Below, one piece after another: positions 1 to 7,139 of a DNA stretch of 64,000 nucleotides. The notes under the pieces are model-generated. The model was not told the origin of the DNA. It ran no database searches and saw only the letters and a list, made by a program, of their open reading frames with translations. Source of the DNA: Limnospira fusiformis SAG 85.79 (GTDB lineage: Bacteria > Cyanobacteriota > Cyanobacteriia > Cyanobacteriales > Microcoleaceae); NCBI RefSeq assembly GCF_012516315.1, contig NZ_CP051185.1, positions 4,717,363-4,781,362 on the forward strand, given 5' to 3'. The number at the start of each line of letters is the position of its first letter. Position 1 is the stretch's first letter. The translations under genes and the position numbers were made by a program.

Positions 1-441
1 GGGGTGTCGGTGTTGGTGGGTTTGGGTTCGCTACCTGTGATCCGCCACAGTTTGGCGATTTTGTTAAATATATCTCCGGTGGGGGTAGATCGGGAGTTAG
101 TCCGAGAGGCGATCGCCAACTTTCCGGGAATTGTAGCCGTCGAAGATTTGCTGATTATAGCGATCGCACCAGGTTATTATGCCGTGGAAGCCACCCTAAA
201 AGTAGATATAGACCTAAAACAAGGCGATCGTTTACTCACCCAAATTCAGGCTACCCTCAGCCAAAAATTCGGCATTGACGATATTCGCTGCCAACTAGAT
301 CAGGTATTATCTCCCCCAAAACTGGGTTTCTGGGAAATAGGACAGACCAGCCTCGCATCGATAATCAGCCCAGTCCAGGTAAATCAGCCCCTAGGAGTGA
401 AAGAAATGCAGATCCCTCTCGACAAACGTTTGCACCAGTAG
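1..441 (+). CDS. C-terminal part of a probable cation diffusion facilitator (CDF) transporter
   Basis: The reading frame is open from the first base, so this is the 3' end of a gene that begins outside the window. The visible residues resemble the cytoplasmic metal-binding domain that follows the six membrane helices of CDF exporters: an N-terminal LLNISPVGVD segment, then a valine/isoleucine-rich ferredoxin-like fold, and a closing FGIDDIRCQLDQ strand. Family members export Zn2+, Co2+ or Fe2+ in exchange for protons. The tail after residue 100 is longer than in most CDF proteins and I do not recognise it. The metal-binding transmembrane part is not visible, so substrate cannot be judged. It is the last ordinary gene before the mobile-element region. 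Confidence 0.55.
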   Translation, partial: GVSVLVGLGSLPVIRHSLAILLNISPVGVDRELVREAIANFPGIVAVEDLLIIAIAPGYYAVEATLKVDIDLKQGDRLLTQIQATLSQKFGIDDIRCQLDQVLSPPKLGFWEIGQTSLASIISPVQVNQPLGVKEMQIPLDKRLHQ

Positions 442-484
442 CGATCGATCCAAATACTTATCAGAAAAATTAGGTTTTCAACCC

Positions 485-499
485 CGTCCTTGTAGGACG
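485..499 (+). terminator. short hairpin after the CDF gene
   Basis: CGTCCT, a 3-nt loop and AGGACG form a perfect 6-bp stem about 45 bases past the CDF stop. The following bases are only mildly T-rich, so terminator function is a weak inference; it may instead belong to the edge of the IS1 remnant. Confidence 0.25.
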
Positions 500-526
500 A
501 CTTTCTGTGAAAATATTAGGGTAGTG

Positions 527-668
527 CTAAAGAGGTAATGATGCCTTGTAGTGATGGATAAAATACCAAATGCCACCAATGTGATTCTGCAAACACTTGG
601 AAAAGGACAAGGTCTTGGGTACTAAGCGAGACACTCGTTGTCTCAAGGTATTGTTAAACCTTTCGATG
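527..668 (-). pseudogene. IS1-family InsB transposase, C-terminal fragment
   Basis: Minus-strand translation from the point where IS630 copy A begins gives about 46 codons reading IERFNNTLRQR, then RLVPKTLSFSK, then IGGIWYFIHHYKASLPL and a stop at 527-529. This is the characteristic C-terminus of IS1-family InsB (DDE-type transposase B frame). Everything upstream is missing because IS630 copy A was inserted at a TA dinucleotide at 669-670. The fragment cannot encode a working transposase. IS1 is recognised from remembered family sequence, not a search. Confidence 0.75.
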
Positions 669-670
669 TA

Positions 671-1547
671 TAGCATTAGTCAAGGTGGTTAGGACGCAGC
701 TTTGAGAACGGAATCCATGGCATCATGGAGAGAATCAAACTGCTCAATGCAGTGGCGAATACGGGCTTTCAGCCACGACCAACATTTCTCTATCTTGTTG
801 AGGTCTGGCGAATAAGGTGGTAGATAGAGTAAACGGCATTGAGCTGCCTCCACCAGTTCAGCAATCCGCCCCCCTTTATGAAACGTTGCATTGTCCAATA
901 CTAGAGTCTGACCTGGCTTCAATGTTGGAATTAAGATGAACTCCAACCACAACTCAAACACTGTCCGATTACAACAACCCTCAAAGCTAAAGGGAGCTAA
1001 GAGTTGTTGATGACACCATGCGGCTATCATACTTACCCTGCCCTGCCTCTTCCCTGATTTGAGTGCATGGAAGCGTTTTCCTTCCTCGCAGTAACCATAA
1101 GGGTAATCCGAGTCCTGACTATTCATGCCGGCTTCATCGAGGTAGACCACTTCTTCCGGCTCCATCTGTTCAATCTGAGCCATAAACTCCTCTCGCTGTT
1201 GCTCATCACGTTCTTGGTAGCCGTAAGTTTTTTTTTCTGGTGAAGCCAATTTTCTTCAAGGCTCTGGATATGGTGCGAGGAGAGATGTCGTCATCCCAAA
1301 GTTCAGCCATTTGAGCTGCTGTTTTGTCGCCATGCTCTTGGGCAAAAGCCTTGAATTTTTGCCAGTCGGTAATTTTGTGGTTATTGCCAGGTCGGTGATG
1401 AGGTTTAGGGAGGAAGTCTCCGGTCTGTGCTTTTCTTTGCAGCCAGAGATTAATGGTGTTCCGGCTGACATGGAAAAGTTGACTGGCTTATGTTTTGGGC
1501 ATACCGTCTAGTTCAATTGCATTAATAACTTTTTGTCTGAGGTCGTA
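671..1547 (-). mobile_element. IS630/Tc1-like element, copy A (5' end of transposase lost)
   Basis: The left terminal repeat begins TAGCATTAGTCAAGG at 671, directly after a TA dinucleotide, as expected for TA-targeting IS630/Tc1-mariner elements. The element runs to 1547, where it stops abruptly inside the first codons of its own transposase, and copy B begins. The missing right end of copy A does not reappear beyond copy B, so this is either insertion of B followed by deletion, or recombination between neighbouring copies. Confidence 0.85.
689..1547 (-). pseudogene. IS630 transposase, copy A, frameshifted
   Basis: The C-terminal part (689-1249) keeps the last two acidic residues of the DDE triad, in LVLDNATFHKGG and LPPYSPDLNKIEKCW, and the full C-terminus ending VLKAAS. 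The N-terminal helix-turn-helix part lies in another frame. The cause is visible: the coding strand has nine A residues at about 1228-1236 where the intact copies have eight. The first few codons are also missing at the junction with copy B. Slippage on the A9 tract could in principle restore some full-frame product, but the missing start makes this copy dead. Confidence 0.85.
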
Positions 1548-2505
1548 TAGCACTAGTCAATACGGTTAGGACGCAGTCTTGAGAACAGAATCCATGGCAT
1601 CATGGAGAGAATCAAACTGCTCACGTGCAGTGGCGAATGCGGGCTTTCAACCACGACCAACATTTCTCTATCTTGTTGAGGTCTGGCGAATAAGGCGGAA
1701 GATAGAGTAAACGGCATTGAGCTGCCTCCACCAGTTCAGCAATCCGCCCCCCTTTATGAAACGTTGCATTGTCCAATACTAGAGTCTGACCTGGCTTCAA
1801 TGTTGGAATTAAGATGAACTCCAACCACAACTCAAACACTGTCCGATTACAACAACCCTCAAAGCTAAAGGGAGCTAAGAGTTGTTGATGACACCATGCG
1901 GCTATCATACTTACCCTGCCCTGCCTCTTCCCTGATTTGAGTGCATGGAAGCGTTTTCCTTCCTCGCAGTAACCATAAGGGTAATCCGAGTCCTGACTAT
2001 TCATGCCGGCTTCATCGAGGTAGACCACTTCTTCCGGCTCCATCTGTTCAATCTGAGCCATAAACTCCTCTCGCTGTTGCTCATCACGTTCTTGGTAGCC
2101 GTAAGTTTTTTTTCTGGTGAAGCCAATTTTCTTCAAGGCTCTGGATATGGTGCGAGGAGAGATGTCGTCATCCCAAAGTTCAGCCATTTGAGCTGCTGTT
2201 TTGTCGCCATGCTCTTGGGCAAAAGCCTTGAATTTTTGCCAGTCGGTAATTTTGTGGTTATTGCCAGGTCGGTGATGAGGTTTAGGGAGGAAGTCTCCGG
2301 TCTGTGCTTTTCTTTGCAGCCAGAGATTAATGGTGTTCCGGCTGGCATGGAAAACTTGACTGGCTTCTGTTTTGGGCATACCGTCTAGTTCAATGGCATC
2401 AATAACTTTTTGTCTGAGGTCGTAACTATAGGGGGCTGGCATTTTTGGTCTTCTTAGTCATCTCGTCCTCTCCATTATACGTCCTAAGTGTTCTGTCTTG
2501 TGCTA
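1548..2505 (-). mobile_element. IS630/Tc1-like element, copy B (958 bp)
   Basis: The copy has both ends: TAGCACTAGTCAATACGG at 1548 and the opposite end closing with GTGCTA at 2505. The ends share the pattern TAGCA...TTAGGACG as inverted repeats. TA dinucleotides flank it at 1546-1547 and 2506-2507. Size and TA target resemble the ISY100 group known from Synechocystis. The left neighbour is copy A and the right neighbour is a truncated group II intron, so the two flanks do not look like one interrupted sequence. Confidence 0.85.
1621..2442 (-). CDS. IS630-family transposase (copy B, shortened C-terminus)
   Basis: 273 codons starting MPAPYSYDLRQKV. An N-terminal helix-turn-helix (about residues 1-110) with motif ASRNTINLWLQ is followed by a DDE catalytic domain: D in VVYLDEAG, D in LVLDNATFH, and E in DLNKIEKCW. 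Compared with the 291-residue copies D and E, one extra base in the stretch read as CACGTGCAG (others CAATGCAG) shifts the frame after RIRHC and removes about 18 residues. The catalytic triad is intact. Copy C has the same indel, so B and C share a recent ancestor. Whether the shortened protein is active cannot be told from sequence. Confidence 0.85.
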   Translation of the reverse strand: MPAPYSYDLRQKVIDAIELDGMPKTEASQVFHASRNTINLWLQRKAQTGDFLPKPHHRPGNNHKITDWQKFKAFAQEHGDKTAAQMAELWDDDISPRTISRALKKIGFTRKKTYGYQERDEQQREEFMAQIEQMEPEEVVYLDEAGMNSQDSDYPYGYCEEGKRFHALKSGKRQGRVSMIAAWCHQQLLAPFSFEGCCNRTVFELWLEFILIPTLKPGQTLVLDNATFHKGGRIAELVEAAQCRLLYLPPYSPDLNKIEKCWSWLKARIRHCT

Positions 2506-2507
2506 TA

Positions 2508-2934
2508 CTTCCAACAAGGAACGGTTAAACTTAGCAATGGGAAAGAAAGACATGAATCTTGGTTATTCAAGACTAAAGATGGATTTCAACTATGGAAACA
2601 TAATTGGACTCCGATTGTCAGACATACCACAATACGCCCTGATGCAACACCATACGACGGAAACTGGACTTACTGGGCAACCAGAAAAGGACAAGCAATC
2701 GACACGCCAATTAGGGTAGCAAAACTACTCAAAAAGCAAAAAGGCAAGTGTACCTGGTGTGGGCAATACTTTACCCCATCAGACCTAATTGAAGTAGACC
2801 ACATTGTACCTCGAAGCCTCGGTGGAAAGGATGAATACAAAAATCTTCAGCTATTACACCGCCACACCCGCGACGATAAGACGGCACTTGACAAGGCCAA
2901 CGCTGTGTCCTTAACAATGGAGCAGTCAAACTAG
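2508..2934 (+). pseudogene. Group II intron-encoded protein, C-terminal X/D and HNH fragment
   Basis: The frame reads FKTKDGFQLWKHNWTPI, then the HNH endonuclease: a CTWCG knuckle, IEVDHIVPRSLGGKDEYKN with the D-H and N of the active site, and LLHRH. This is the standard C-terminal endonuclease domain of cyanobacterial/chloroplast-like (CL) group II intron proteins, which nick the DNA target during retrohoming. Family members are about 550-600 residues; only the last quarter survives. The upstream in-frame codons of the open frame belong to the IS630 end. It gives the clearest view in this window of the protein that would have served the many ORF-less introns nearby. Confidence 0.85.
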
Positions 2935-3010
2935 GAGCCGTGTGAAGGGAAACTTTCACGCACGGTTCTGAATGGGAGGGGATGGAGGCGACTCCATTCT
3001 CGACCCCTAA
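2508..3010 (+). mobile_element. Group II intron, 3' fragment (HNH end of ORF plus domains V/VI)
   Basis: Directly after copy B comes the 3' end of a group II intron on the plus strand. It holds the last ~140 codons of the intron-encoded protein and then a 34-nt domain V at 2935-2968, with the conserved GAGCCGTGTGA, GAAA-type loop and CACGGTTC. A domain VI-like stem (GGAGGCGACTCC region) ends near CGACCCCTAA. The reverse transcriptase part and all 5' RNA domains are missing, cut off by IS630 copy B, so it cannot splice or move on its own. Confidence 0.85.
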
Positions 3011-3085
3011 TCGGGGACTTGAACAGGTTTTCGCCAAAATGAGAATTGCTGGGGGGTGATATGGGTATTTGACAGATTGATTAAG

Positions 3086-3190
3086 TTTTGCTTATTGATT
3101 AACCCGTCAATAATTAAAATTTGTTGCTAAGGGATATGCACTAATTGTCCCGTGTGCTAAGACTGAATGGAGTGCATTTTGAGTGTAACG
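3086..3190. repeat. Spacer duplicate 1 (pairs with 10026-10130)
   Basis: This roughly 105-bp stretch, starting TGCTTATTGATTAACCCGTC, is nearly identical to one at about 10026-10130. On the minus strand each copy lies downstream of a tRNA gene (CAU anticodon here, Gly-CCC there), and each lies next to a plus-strand group II 3' end. It is best read as duplicated spacer of the DNA into which the introns inserted. No open frame or RNA fold that I recognise. Confidence 0.7.
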
Positions 3191-3251
3191 GTACGAATAT
3201 CGGTTTGAGCGATATCACGCGATAGTAGTCAGGATAAAGTATTGTCAGGAA

Positions 3252-3324
3252 TGCGCCCTACTGGAATCGAACCAGTCTGAAGGCGAATTATGAGTTCGCT
3301 GCCTCCCCAATCGGCCAAGGGCGC
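3252..3324 (-). tRNA. tRNA with CAU anticodon (Met or Ile2)
   Basis: The minus strand folds as a tRNA: 7-bp acceptor GCGCCCT/AGGGCGC with discriminator A, a short D arm with GCC/GGC stem and the G-G of the loop, anticodon stem GCGAA/TTCGC enclosing CTCATAA (anticodon CAT), and T arm ACTGG/CCAGT with loop TTCGATT. CCA is not encoded. CAU can serve methionine or, if C34 is modified to lysidine, isoleucine; sequence alone does not decide. The D arm is not the usual cyanobacterial TAGCTCAG type, as is common in the secondary tRNA arrays of cyanobacteria. A group II intron ends only 8 bp upstream. Confidence 0.85.
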
Positions 3325-3332
3325 ACAAATCG

Positions 3333-5113
3333 GTAGGGGTCGAACGGGAAGTCACCTTCCCGAACTCCCATTAAAAACCGTGCTTGATACTTTCGCATCA
3401 CACGGCTCCTGATGTGGACACCCTTTTTCATAGGAACAGAGTTACTACCCCCTGCTTTCTTACTTCAACTTTTGGAGCTTTATGCACCACGTAGTCTTTC
3501 AACTCGCTCTCGCCATTATACTCCTACTAATCGCAGTATCTATATCCACACCGCGACCTGTGGGCATATCCCAGCCATTACAGATGGGCATTGGCTTCTG
3601 GTCGCATCCTTCACCCTCCAGGGGTAGGGGTCGAGAGTGAAGTCACCTTCACCCCCTCCCATTCAAAACCTTGCTTGATAGTTTCCCATCACACGGCTCC
3701 TGATGTGGATACCCTTTTGTCATCGGAACAGGGTTACTACCCCCTGCTTTCGTACTTCAATGTTCAGAGCTTTATGCAGCACGTAGTCTTTCAACTCGTT
3801 CTCGCCACTACACTCCTAATAATCGCAGTATCTATATCCACACCGTGACCTGTGGGCATATCCCCACCATGACAATTGGGCTTTAGCTTCTGGTCACATC
3901 CTTCACCCTCTAACCATGCGCTTACATTTTTCACTACTGCCTTGTGAATAGCATTACTCACTTGTTTATAGGCAGAGCATTAGAGGGGTTACAACGTTCC
4001 GTTTATATGGGCATTCCATGGTTAGATTTGTCCTCAGAACCGGGGTAGTTTAAAGGTCTGTGCAGGTAGTCGTAAGAGCCCCCAACTTTTCCCCTTGCCC
4101 TTTTGGGCGCAGCGTGTCCACCTATTTCGCTGCTAGTGTATTACGATGGTTCAAGCCGGACATTCAGTTTCCTTAATCATGGATGGTTGGCAGTGGTCTC
4201 GATTCCGGTATTAGGTTACACCTCGGAGCCTTCCGTTCCCCGCTTTAGTCCTAGGGTTGTGAGTCCTAAAACTAGGGGTGGCTATCGCCGTTACCCTCTG
4301 CTCTGTGATTTCTCAGTTCGCTTAGGACCTTGGGTTCCCTGCCTTGCTTAGTTCCCTAAGCGTCGGGACATATAAACAGTTATGAGGATGGTCAGGAAAG
4401 GTTTCCTTATATCCCAACTCGGGGCTGGAATCTTCACCGGCTAGTGATTTATGGCATTTCAGCCCTATTTCATACCCTAACGTCTCGCACCTTGCGCTTA
4501 CACTTATCACTACTCCGCAGGTAAATCCTGCCATATGAGAGCCTAAGAGGGGTTACGACGTTCCATTTATGTGGGCATTCTATCCTTAGATTCGTCCTTT
4601 CCACCGGGGTACTTTAAAGGTCTGTGTAGGTATAGCACAAAATTATCCTACATCTTGAAGATGGCTTGTTAAAACCTCTTCTTTTTCCCCTTGTCCTTTT
4701 AGACGCAGCGTGTCAACCTATTTCGCTGCTTCATAATTACGATGGTTCAAGCCAGACATTCGGTTTTCCTAATCATAGATAGTTGGCAGTGGTCGAGTAG
4801 GAAATAGGTTTTTCCATTACGCCTTCCGTTCCCCGCTTCAACCTAAGGGTGTGAATCCTTAAATTGGGGGTGGCTACCGCCGTTACTCTCAACTTTCTGC
4901 TATATTGGGGTCATAACTCCCTCAAACAGTCCGTATATTGACCCTGAGTTCCCTGCCTAGTTTGGATTCTCATCTCCAAACGTTGGGACGCATAAATAGT
5001 TATGGGATATTCAAAGAGTTTCAGCCCTCTTTTATTCAACCAAGGGGTTGAAATCCCACTAGGAGCTTATTTCAGGCATCTCAGCCTTATTTGGTCTCCT
5101 AAACATCTCGCAC
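3333..5113 (-). mobile_element. Group II intron i1, ORF-less, outer member of a twintron
   Basis: On the minus strand the intron begins GTGCGAGATGTTTAGG at 5113 and ends CGACCCCTAC at 3333. The 5' half has the domain I landmarks shared by all introns here (GGGGAACGGAAGG and the GGTAACGGCGGTAGCCACC block). The 3' half has domain V (GAGCCGTGTGATGCGAAAG...) near 3370-3410 and the CGAC-type domain VI end. Intron i2 (3624-4490) interrupts it just after a GTAAGCGCAAG sequence. Without i2 it is about 914 nt and has no room for a reverse transcriptase, so mobility would depend on a protein made elsewhere. The boundaries agree with those of the other introns in the window. Confidence 0.8.
3624..4490 (-). 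mobile_element. Group II intron i2, ORF-less, inner member of a twintron
   Basis: It starts GTGCGAGACGTTAGG at 4490 and ends CGACCCCTAC at 3624, 867 nt in all. It is a close relative of its host intron i1. Joining the i1 sequence across it rebuilds GTAAGCGCAAG next to GGAGGGTGAAGG, which matches the uninterrupted sequence in i2 itself (GTAAGCGCATGG...AGAGGGTGAAGG). i2 therefore inserted at an equivalent point of a sister intron. It carries domain I landmarks, a domain V close to 3665-3705 and no reading frame. The inner intron must splice first if i1 is to splice. Confidence 0.8.
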
Positions 5114-5204
5114 TTAGTGGTTTATGATAGCATAGCACATCGAGAGTATGCAAGACTCAAACCCAAAGTCCTAATTGGCCATTACCTGCTAAGGACATTG
5201 ACAA
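5114..5204 (-). other. Exon/spacer piece between two group II introns
   Basis: This 91-bp piece separates the 3' end of intron i3 (5205) from the 5' end of intron i1 (5113) on the minus strand. It is therefore original host DNA rather than intron. It contains GGGTTTGAGTC, reminiscent of a tRNA T loop with one change, but I could not fold a convincing tRNA around it. It may be a decayed array spacer. Confidence 0.4.
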
Positions 5205-5454
5205 GTAGGGGTCGAGAGAGATGTCGCCATCTCCCCCTCCCATACAAAACCGTACTTGAGACTTTCACCTCATACGGCTCCTAATCTGATTGTTCCATTG
5301 TTAAGGATACAGCGTTGGCGTTATCTAGCGCCGTCTTATCATCATGACAGTGGCGGTGTAATAATTGAAGGTTTTTGTATTCATCCTTTCCACCAAGGCT
5401 TCGAGGTACAATGTGGTCTATTTCAATTAGATCAGATGTGGTAAAGTATTGTCG
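5205..5454 (-). mobile_element. Group II intron i3, 3' fragment with HNH remnant
   Basis: The minus strand carries the last part of an intron-encoded protein, stop at 5281, then a domain V near 5245-5285, and the CGACCCCTAC 3' end at 5205. Upstream, the protein frame is interrupted at 5454/5455, where the 3' end of another intron (i4) abuts. Compared with the plus-strand HNH fragment at 2508-2934, the break falls in the codons just before QYFTPSDLIE. The 5' part of i3 is not found further upstream, so later rearrangement removed it. Confidence 0.7.
5281..5454 (-). pseudogene. Group II intron-encoded protein, HNH tail, interrupted by another intron
   Basis: The frame reads QYFTTSDLIEIDHIVPRSLGG, then KNLQLLHRHCHDDKTALDN and a stop, which is the HNH nuclease end of a CL-type intron protein. 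It is about 90% identical by eye to the plus-strand copy near 2775-2934. The CxxC knuckle and everything before it are missing, because intron i4 entered at this point. Catalytic D-H and the later H-H are still present, but the fragment has no start. Confidence 0.75.
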
Positions 5455-5747
5455 GTAGGGGTCGAAAGGGAAGTCACCCTCCCCAACTCCCATTCCAAAC
5501 CGTACTTGAGACTTTCACCTCACACGGCTCCTGATGTGGACACCCCTTGTCATGGGAACAGGGTTACGACCCCCTGCTTTGTAACTTCAACTTTCAGAGC
5601 TGTATACAACCACGTAGTCTTTAAACTCGCTCTCGTCATAATACTCCTACTAATCGCAGTATCTATATCCACACCGCGACCTGTGGGCATATCCCCACCA
5701 TGACAATTGGGCTTTGGCTTCTGGTCGCATCCTTCACCCTCAAAAGG
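5455..5747 (-). mobile_element. Group II intron i4, 3' fragment
   Basis: It ends CGACCCCTAC at 5455 and shows domain V near 5495-5532 (GTGTGAGGTGAAAGTCTCAAGTACGG). The body upstream matches the 3' halves of i1 and i2 up to GAGGGTGAAGG near 5745. There it is cut by the 3' end of i5, at the same relative position at which i2 interrupts i1. It sits inside the HNH codons of i3, so three levels of nesting are recorded here. Confidence 0.7.
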
Positions 5748-5875
5748 GTAGGGGTCGAAAGGGAAGTCACCCTCCCCAACTCCCATTCCAAACCGTACTT
5801 GAGACTTTCACCTCATAGGGCTCCTGATGTGGACACCCCTTTGTCATGGGAACAGGGTTACGACCCCCTGCTTTG
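5748..5875 (-). mobile_element. Group II intron i5, 3' fragment cut by IS630 copy C
   Basis: It ends CGACCCCTAC at 5748 with domain V near 5783-5820. One base in the lower domain V stem differs from the sisters: the sequence reads GAGCCCTATGAGG rather than GAGCCGTGTGAGG, which should weaken the stem. It continues to GCTTTG at 5875, where IS630 copy C begins. In sister introns this point is followed by AACTTCAAC, which is not found on the other side of copy C. Confidence 0.7.
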
Positions 5876-5877
5876 TA

Positions 5878-6835
5878 TAGCACTAGTCAATAAGGTTAGG
5901 ACGCAGCTTTGAGAACGGAATCCATGGCATCATGGAGAGAATCAAACTGCTCACGTGCAGTGGCGAATACGGGCTTTCAGCCACGACCAACATTTCTCTA
6001 TCTTGTTGAGGTCTGGCGAATAAGGCGGAAGATAGAGTAAACGGCATTGAGCTGCCTCCACCAGTTCAGCAATCCGTCCCCCTTTATGAAACGTTGCATT
6101 GTCCAATACTAGAGTCTGACCTGGCTTCAATGTTGGAATTAAGATGAACTCCAACCACAACTCAAACACTGTCCGATGACAACAACCCTCAAAGCTAAAG
6201 GGAGCTAAGAGTTGTTGATGACACCATGCGGCTATCATACTTACCCTGCCCTGCCTCTTCCCTGATTTGAGTGCATGGAAGCGTTTTCCTTCCTCGCAGT
6301 AACCATAAGGGTAATCCGAGTCCTGACTATTCATGCCGGCTTCATCGAGGTAGACCACTTCTTCCGGCTCCATCTGTTCAATCTGAGCCATAAACTCCTC
6401 TCGCTGTTGCTCATCACGTTCTTGGTAGCCGTAAGTTTTTTTTCTGGTGAAGCCAATTTTCTTCAAGGCTCTGGATATGGTGCGAGGAGAGATGTCGTCA
6501 TCCCAAAGTTCAGCCATTTGAGCTGCTGTTTTGTCGCCATGCTCTTGGGCAAAAGCCTTGAATTTTTGCCAGTCGGTAATTTTGTGGTTATTGCCAGGTC
6601 GGTGATGAGGTTTAGGGAGGAAGTCTCCGGTCTGTGCTTTTCTTTGCAGCCAGAGATTAATGGTGTTCCGGCTGACATGGAAAACTTGACTGGCTTCTGT
6701 TTTGGGCATACCGTCTAGTTCAATGGCATCAATAACTTTTTGTCTGAGGTCGTAACTATAGGGGGCTGGCATTTTGGGTCTTCTTAGTCATCTCGTCCTC
6801 TCCATTATACGTCCTAAGTGTTCTGTCTTGTGCTA
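5878..6835 (-). mobile_element. IS630/Tc1-like element, copy C (958 bp)
   Basis: Complete ends (TAGCACTAGTCAATAAGG at 5878, GTGCTA closing at 6835) with TA on both sides (5876-5877, 6836-6837). The left flank is intron i5 near its 3' end; the right flank is domain I of an intron several hundred bases further upstream in the intron map. The missing stretch shows that this copy is a product of recombination between two IS630 copies, or that a deletion followed insertion. Confidence 0.85.
5951..6772 (-). CDS. IS630-family transposase (copy C, shortened C-terminus)
   Basis: 273 codons, almost identical to copy B including the extra base that replaces the last 18 residues. Helix-turn-helix N-terminus and all three DDE residues are kept. 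A single visible difference from B lies in FEGCCHRTVF (B has FEGCCNRTVF). The gene reads on the minus strand, like the intron it sits in. Activity is plausible but unproven given the shortened tail. Confidence 0.85.
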   Translation of the reverse strand: MPAPYSYDLRQKVIDAIELDGMPKTEASQVFHVSRNTINLWLQRKAQTGDFLPKPHHRPGNNHKITDWQKFKAFAQEHGDKTAAQMAELWDDDISPRTISRALKKIGFTRKKTYGYQERDEQQREEFMAQIEQMEPEEVVYLDEAGMNSQDSDYPYGYCEEGKRFHALKSGKRQGRVSMIAAWCHQQLLAPFSFEGCCHRTVFELWLEFILIPTLKPGQTLVLDNATFHKGGRIAELVEAAQCRLLYLPPYSPDLNKIEKCWSWLKARIRHCT

Positions 6836-7139
6836 TAGTTTGCAAAGACTCCTACTTTTCCCCTTACCCTTTTGGGCGCAGCGTATCAACCTGTTTCGCT
6901 GCTTACTGGTTACGATGGTTCAAGTCGGAACATTCAGATTTCCTTAGTCATGGATGGTTGGCAGTGGTCGCCTTTGGTAGTAGGTTCTACTTCACGCCTT
7001 CCGTTCCCCGCTTCAGTCCCAGGGTTGTGAATCCTAAAACTGGGGGTGGCTATCGCCGTTACTCTCAACGCAATTGTTAAGGAATCATTAAGATTTCTAA
7101 TTTAGCGTTTTGACCTTGAGTTCCCTGCCTTGTTTTGTA

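Noticed and set aside
1945-2388. 147-codon plus-strand ORF, repeated in the other IS630 copies
   Set aside because: It is the antisense shadow of the transposase gene and recurs only because the element does.
4103-4351. 82-codon ORF, repeated at 12303-12551
   Set aside because: It lies antisense to conserved group II domain I; conservation comes from the RNA.
4632-4645. TATAGCACAAAA resembling an IS630 end inside intron i1
   Set aside because: Only about 10 bp match and no TTAGGACG follows.
5114-5204. Possible tRNA with a GGGTTTGAGTC T loop between introns i3 and i1
   Set aside because: No 5-bp T stem, anticodon stem or acceptor pairing could be built; kept only as spacer.
5550-5786. Small ORF containing PTGRGVDIDTAISRS, seen in several intron copies
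   Set aside because: It spans the 3' body of intron i4 and the i4/i5 junction; frames differ between copies, so it is structured RNA rather than protein.
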